A stretch of 9,369 nt of DNA from Rhodospirillales bacterium. Lineage in GTDB: Bacteria; Pseudomonadota; Alphaproteobacteria; CACIAM-22H2. Below the pieces are notes generated by a model that was not told the DNA's origin, did not search any database, and was given only the letters and a program-made list of their open reading frames with translations. Within the stretch, counting starts at the first letter, position 1. Each line of letters starts with the position of its first letter. The stretch is taken from contig JACQAF010000241.1 in assembly GCA_016195145.1 (NCBI GenBank), positions 1 through 9,369 on the forward strand. The letters run 5' to 3'. This document shows positions 6,581 to 9,369 of this stretch, piece after piece. The translations under genes and the position numbers were made by a program.

Positions 6581-7468
6581 ATGTCGCGCGCAAGAGACCT
6601 TCTCCGGCCGCCGGTCCGGCGATCCTTTGTCGCGGCAAGACGCGGCCTCGTTCTGGTCGCGGCGCTGGCGCTTGCCGGATGCCTTCACGATCCCGACGAG
6701 ATGCGGCGCACGCTGCCCGTCCTCGGCGAAACGATCGAGCTGTCGATCCCGCCCGATCCGCGCGCCCAGATGGAAATCCGGCTCGACGAGCGGATCAACA
6801 CCGTCATCGCCTATCTCAATGTGCCGACGCACCGCGCGCCGCAAGGCGCGGTGGTCCTGTTGCACGGCTGCCAGGGGCTCGACCTCGGCACCAGCCTCGC
6901 CATGCTCGGCTGGAGCGAATGGTGGCAGGCGCGCGGCTTCATCACCCTGATCGTCGACAGCCTGACGCCGCGTGGCATCGACCAGGCATGCCTCGGCGCC
7001 GACCGGCAGGAGGTGGTCGATCTCGCCATCCGCGAATCGGATGCGCTCGCCGCCCTCGCCTATCTCCGGCAGACATTCGACCTGCCGGGGGCCCAGATCG
7101 GGCTGCATGGATTCTCGCATGGCGGCCAGGCCGCCCTCGCTCTCGCCCGCGGCGGCGGAATCGGGTTCGGCTGGGCGATCGCCTTCTATCCCGGATGCGA
7201 CGCGCCCGAAGACGACCACGGACACCTGCCGACCCTCGTCATCACCGGCGCCGATGACGACTGGACAGGCGTATCGCATTGCGAAGCGATGGCCAGCCAT
7301 GACGGTTATCTGAAACTCGTCGTCCTGCCGGGGGCCAAGCATCTTTTCGATCAGCCGTTGATCGACCGCGTGGCCTTCGGTCATGCGGTCGGCTACAACC
7401 CGGCCGCGCTCGCCACGGCCAAGCGGCATATCCGGGAATTCCTGAAGCAACTGACGATTGAAGATTGA
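6581..7468 (+). CDS. Dienelactone hydrolase-like alpha/beta-hydrolase, predicted lipoprotein
   Basis: The 295-residue product starts with a positively charged N-terminus and a hydrophobic segment (about 22-33), ending in the lipobox LAGC with Cys34. It is therefore likely exported and lipid-anchored. An RRSFV motif at 13-17 hints at Tat export, though a second ARR pair nearby makes this uncertain. The rest is a dienelactone-hydrolase-type alpha/beta fold: oxyanion segment LLHGCQG (93-99), nucleophile Ser179 in GFSHGG, acid Asp in GADDDWT (223-229), and His254 in GAKHLFD. The substrate cannot be told. Classical dienelactone hydrolases have Cys as nucleophile and are cytosolic; this one has Ser and an export signal. 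CGGAG at 6565-6569 may be its ribosome binding site. It stands alone on this strand and ends 7 bases before the stop of the convergent gene. Confidence 0.88.
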   Translation: MSRARDLLRPPVRRSFVAARRGLVLVAALALAGCLHDPDEMRRTLPVLGETIELSIPPDPRAQMEIRLDERINTVIAYLNVPTHRAPQGAVVLLHGCQGLDLGTSLAMLGWSEWWQARGFITLIVDSLTPRGIDQACLGADRQEVVDLAIRESDALAALAYLRQTFDLPGAQIGLHGFSHGGQAALALARGGGIGFGWAIAFYPGCDAPEDDHGHLPTLVITGADDDWTGVSHCEAMASHDGYLKLVVLPGAKHLFDQPLIDRVAFGHAVGYNPAALATAKRHIREFLKQLTIED

Positions 7469-7475
7469 GCCGCGC

Positions 7476-7802
7476 TCAGCAGGAGTAAGAGCCTTTTCGC
7501 GGCGCGGCGGGCGCGATGGTCAGAATCGGCGACGGCGCTTCATCATTATCCGGCGGCGCGGCGAAAGGTTCGTCGAATTCGAACAGGGGAAGATCGGCCT
7601 CGATCAGCCGGCCCGGCGGCTTCGGCAATCCCGCCTCGAAGCGCGGCCGACCCGGGTCCACCCACGCGCCGTCGTGCACGCCCGCCCCGCCAAGGAACGG
7701 TGCGACGATGGCCAGACCAATGACCACGACAGAGGCCACAATCCACGCCGCGGCGATCTGATCGCGATCTTGCTCGGTCATACCGGTGCATGTAAGACGC
7801 AC
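7476..7802 (-). CDS. Small single-pass membrane protein of unknown function
   Basis: I do not recognise this protein. From the GTG at 7802 it has 108 residues; from the ATG at 7781 it has 101. The GTG is preferred because GGAGAG lies 7 bases upstream, while the ATG has no visible site. After a charged start (MTEQDRDQ) comes one clear membrane segment, AAAWIVASVVVIGLAIVAPFL. Then follows a region rich in Pro, Asp and Glu, ending in GSYSC with a terminal Cys. The likely topology is N-in with the proline-rich tail outside. It follows the dioxygenase gene on the same strand after about 70 bases and could be the last gene of that operon. Overlapping frames on the other strand look Arg-rich and non-biological. 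Its reality rests on the membrane segment, ribosome binding site and tight fit between neighbours. Confidence 0.55.
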   Translation of the reverse strand: MRLTCTGMTEQDRDQIAAAWIVASVVVIGLAIVAPFLGGAGVHDGAWVDPGRPRFEAGLPKPPGRLIEADLPLFEFDEPFAAPPDNDEAPSPILTIAPAAPRKGSYSC

Positions 7803-7874
7803 TCGTTGGCTCTCCAATTCACGTTCGGGTGATGCATTGTCGACCGGGCGCAACGCGCCGCCCGCTTCGCCGGC

Positions 7875-8657
7875 TCAATCAAAGCGATACGCCGCCATGC
7901 TCAAATTGCCGTGAGTAAAGCTGGCGTGAAGCCTTTTGCCGCGCGCGCCTTCGCCGGCCGCGCCAAGGGCGACGAATAGCGGCAACAGATGCTCGTCACG
8001 CGGATGGGCCAATGCCGCCCCCGGCGCGCGGGCGCGATAATCGACCAGCGCGTCCGCGTCGCCGGCCGCCAGCCGCTCGTCGAGCCAGTCATCGAAATCT
8101 TTTGCCCACGCCGCTGGCGCGCCATTCGCCCCCCAGTCGAGCCGCGAGAGGTTGTGCGTGGCGCTGCCGCTGCCGAGGACCAGAACCCCCTCGTCGCGCA
8201 ATCCGGCCAGCGCCCGGCCGACGGCCAGGTGATGCGCCGGGCCCAAGGGATGCTGGAGGGAAATCTGCGTCGCCGGTATGTCGGCCCCCGGGTACATGAG
8301 CATCAGCGGCACCCAGGCGCCGTGATCGAGGCCGCGCTGGTCGTCGCGGCTCGCGGCCAGGCCCGTTGACTGCAGCATCTCAATGGCCCGTCCGGCAAGC
8401 CCCGGCGCCCCAGGCGCCGGGTAGCGCAACCGGTAAAGCTCGTCGGGAAAGCCGTAAAAATCATGGATCGTTTCGGGCTTTTCCACCGTGCCAAACGTCG
8501 GTTTCGCTGTTTCCCAATGGGCGGAGGCGACAAGGATTTCCTTCGGCCGCCCGAACGCGCCGCCGAGGCCGGCGAGGAAGTCCCGCGCCGGGACCTCCTC
8601 GCCGATCAGCGTCGGCGCGCCGTGGGAGACGAAGACGGTCGGGAAGCGTGCGGTCAT
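7875..8657 (-). CDS. DODA-type extradiol aromatic ring-opening dioxygenase (LigB superfamily, YgiD-like)
   Basis: The 260-residue product belongs to the 4,5-DOPA extradiol dioxygenase family, metal-dependent enzymes that open catechol-type rings. Visible motifs are VFVSHGAP (His12), VASAHWET (His47), IHDFYGFPDELYRLRYPAPG (64-83), LDHGAWVPLMLMYP (110-123, His112), GSGSATHNL (His168) and HPRDEHLLPL (His223). His12, His47 and His223 are spaced as the metal ligands of the family, with His112 and His168 at the active site. The ATG at 8657 overlaps the doxX stop as ATGA, so translation is probably coupled. The frame stays open far upstream through doxX, but that part is not homologous. The natural substrate is unknown; most bacterial members are detoxification or orphan enzymes rather than pigment enzymes. 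Confidence 0.93.
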   Translation of the reverse strand: MTARFPTVFVSHGAPTLIGEEVPARDFLAGLGGAFGRPKEILVASAHWETAKPTFGTVEKPETIHDFYGFPDELYRLRYPAPGAPGLAGRAIEMLQSTGLAASRDDQRGLDHGAWVPLMLMYPGADIPATQISLQHPLGPAHHLAVGRALAGLRDEGVLVLGSGSATHNLSRLDWGANGAPAAWAKDFDDWLDERLAAGDADALVDYRARAPGAALAHPRDEHLLPLFVALGAAGEGARGKRLHASFTHGNLSMAAYRFD

Positions 8658-9079
8658 GCCCGCCCCAGAAGCCGGGCGGCGGCGACCGGCGTCGGACGGA
8701 GGGCATACGCCCCATCGCCGAGCAATACCTGGACCAGTCCCATGATGGCCAGGAAGAACGGGTATTCCCATCCGCCATTGGGGTTGGAAAACACCCAGCC
8801 ATTCGCCGAATGGACCCAGGTCGCGCCGAGGAGAACGGGCATCAGCGCCAGCGCCACGGCGCGCGGCCAGATGCCGACCACCAGCATGACGCCGCCGACC
8901 ACCTCGCCGGCCATGGTCGCATAAGCAACGAATGCCGGCAGTCCGAGCGAAGCGAAAAACTGGACCGTGCCGGGAATGGTGAACACGACCACCTTGAGCA
9001 GCCCATGTGTAATGTACATCACGCCGAGAGAGACGCGGAGGAGGAGAACGCCGTAAGGCGCAGTGTTGCTGTCGATCAT
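8654..9079 (-). CDS. DoxX family membrane protein
   Basis: This 141-residue protein has four predicted membrane segments (about 8-27, 48-68, 72-92 and 105-124). It carries the DoxX pattern: an N-terminal LLRVSLGVMYITHGLLKV, a central MAGEVVGGVMLVVGIWPR and a closing GDGAYALRP. DoxX-like proteins sit in the inner membrane and are often encoded with quinone or aromatic-compound oxidoreductases; their exact role is poorly defined. AGGAAA lies 7 bases before the ATG at 9079. The stop overlaps the start of the dioxygenase gene by four bases. The flavodoxin-type gene lies 65 bases upstream on the same strand, so the three probably form one operon. Confidence 0.93.
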   Translation of the reverse strand: MIDSNTAPYGVLLLRVSLGVMYITHGLLKVVVFTIPGTVQFFASLGLPAFVAYATMAGEVVGGVMLVVGIWPRAVALALMPVLLGATWVHSANGWVFSNPNGGWEYPFFLAIMGLVQVLLGDGAYALRPTPVAAARLLGRA

Positions 9080-9144
9080 TGTTGTTTCCTATCGTCCGAT
9101 TGTGGCCGGGGTACGGCCGGTTGCGAAACGAGGGTCCAGAACCG

Positions 9145-9369
9145 TCAGGCCATCGCAGGCACCGGCGCTGCGGCAAGGCGCTGGGCGATCCACGCGACAC
9201 GGGCCCCGAGATGCTCGGCCGTCCGCCGGTCGCTTTCGATCGGCACCCGGTCGGGCCCTAGATCGGTGTCCGACTGCGCCATCGCACCGATGAAGCTGCC
9301 GAGGCGGTTGAGATCGTCGATGCTGCCTTTGGTGCTGTTGTTTCCCGGCAAAAGATCGAGACCGACCCA
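9145..9369 (-). CDS. Flavodoxin-family/NAD(P)H-dependent oxidoreductase, C-terminal part
   Basis: The gene enters from the right edge; only the last 74 residues are visible. They include the segment GNNSTKGSIDDLNRLGSFIG, followed by AMAQSDTDLGPDRVPIESDRRTAEHLGARVAWIAQRL. I recognise the NRLGSxxGAMAQS pattern and the closing TAxxxGxRVA helix as the C-terminal end of flavodoxin-fold NAD(P)H-dependent FMN/quinone reductases. The FMN-binding N-terminus lies outside the window. It is followed by doxX and a dioxygenase on the same strand, an arrangement that suggests reduction and ring-opening of quinones or catechols. Which reductase subfamily it is cannot be decided from this fragment. Confidence 0.75.
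   Translation of the reverse strand, partial: WVGLDLLPGNNSTKGSIDDLNRLGSFIGAMAQSDTDLGPDRVPIESDRRTAEHLGARVAWIAQRLAAAPVPAMA

Noticed and set aside
7846..7863. GC-rich hairpin after the dioxygenase as a terminator
   Set aside because: The stem is only about 5 bp and has no T run, so it is not reported as a terminator.
8658..9200. In-frame upstream extension of the dioxygenase through doxX
   Set aside because: It is a shadow of doxX in another frame; the ATG at 8657 gives the expected N-terminus and the ATGA overlap.

Overview
The window looks like ordinary chromosome from a GC-rich alphaproteobacterium. The order purC-purS-(insert)-purQ-purL-bolA-grxD and the small, separate purS/purQ/purL subunits of FGAM synthase fit that class, perhaps a Rhodospirillales-like lineage. 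The lineage is inferred from gene content and protein character; no database search was possible. I see no transposase, integrase, CRISPR array, tRNA or rRNA.

Left part (1-1833): the C-terminal end of an NRDE/TANGO2-family protein runs in from the left edge. A short intergenic region with a plausible sigma-70-type promoter follows, then purC (SAICAR synthetase) and purS, 18 bases apart.

Middle (1834-2795): on the opposite strand lies a histidine-phosphotransfer (Hpt) protein with a C-terminal receiver-like domain whose acidic phosphorylation residues all appear to be serine. It separates purS from purQ, and the gap between it and purQ holds a second promoter much like the one before purC.

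Purine/Fe-S block (2796-6373): purQ and purL overlap by one base, then bolA and grxD follow with gaps of 24 and 26 bases. The block ends in a textbook intrinsic terminator. PurS, PurQ and PurL together form FGAM synthase (fourth step of IMP synthesis), and PurC acts later in the same pathway. BolA and the CGFS monothiol glutaredoxin are known partners in [2Fe-2S] handling.

Right part (6374-9369): a leader with a palindrome, a perfect hairpin and a CRP-like site precedes a lipoprotein of the dienelactone-hydrolase fold. Converging on it is a minus-strand series: a flavodoxin-type oxidoreductase (cut by the right edge), a DoxX membrane protein, a DODA/YgiD-type extradiol dioxygenase overlapping doxX by ATGA, and a small single-TM protein of unknown function. 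The first three look like a redox/aromatic-quinone detoxification operon.

Most of the window is well-understood housekeeping. The points most worth a second look are the Hpt/pseudo-receiver gene inside the purine cluster, the layered regulatory-looking leader before the lipoprotein hydrolase, and the small proline-rich membrane protein.
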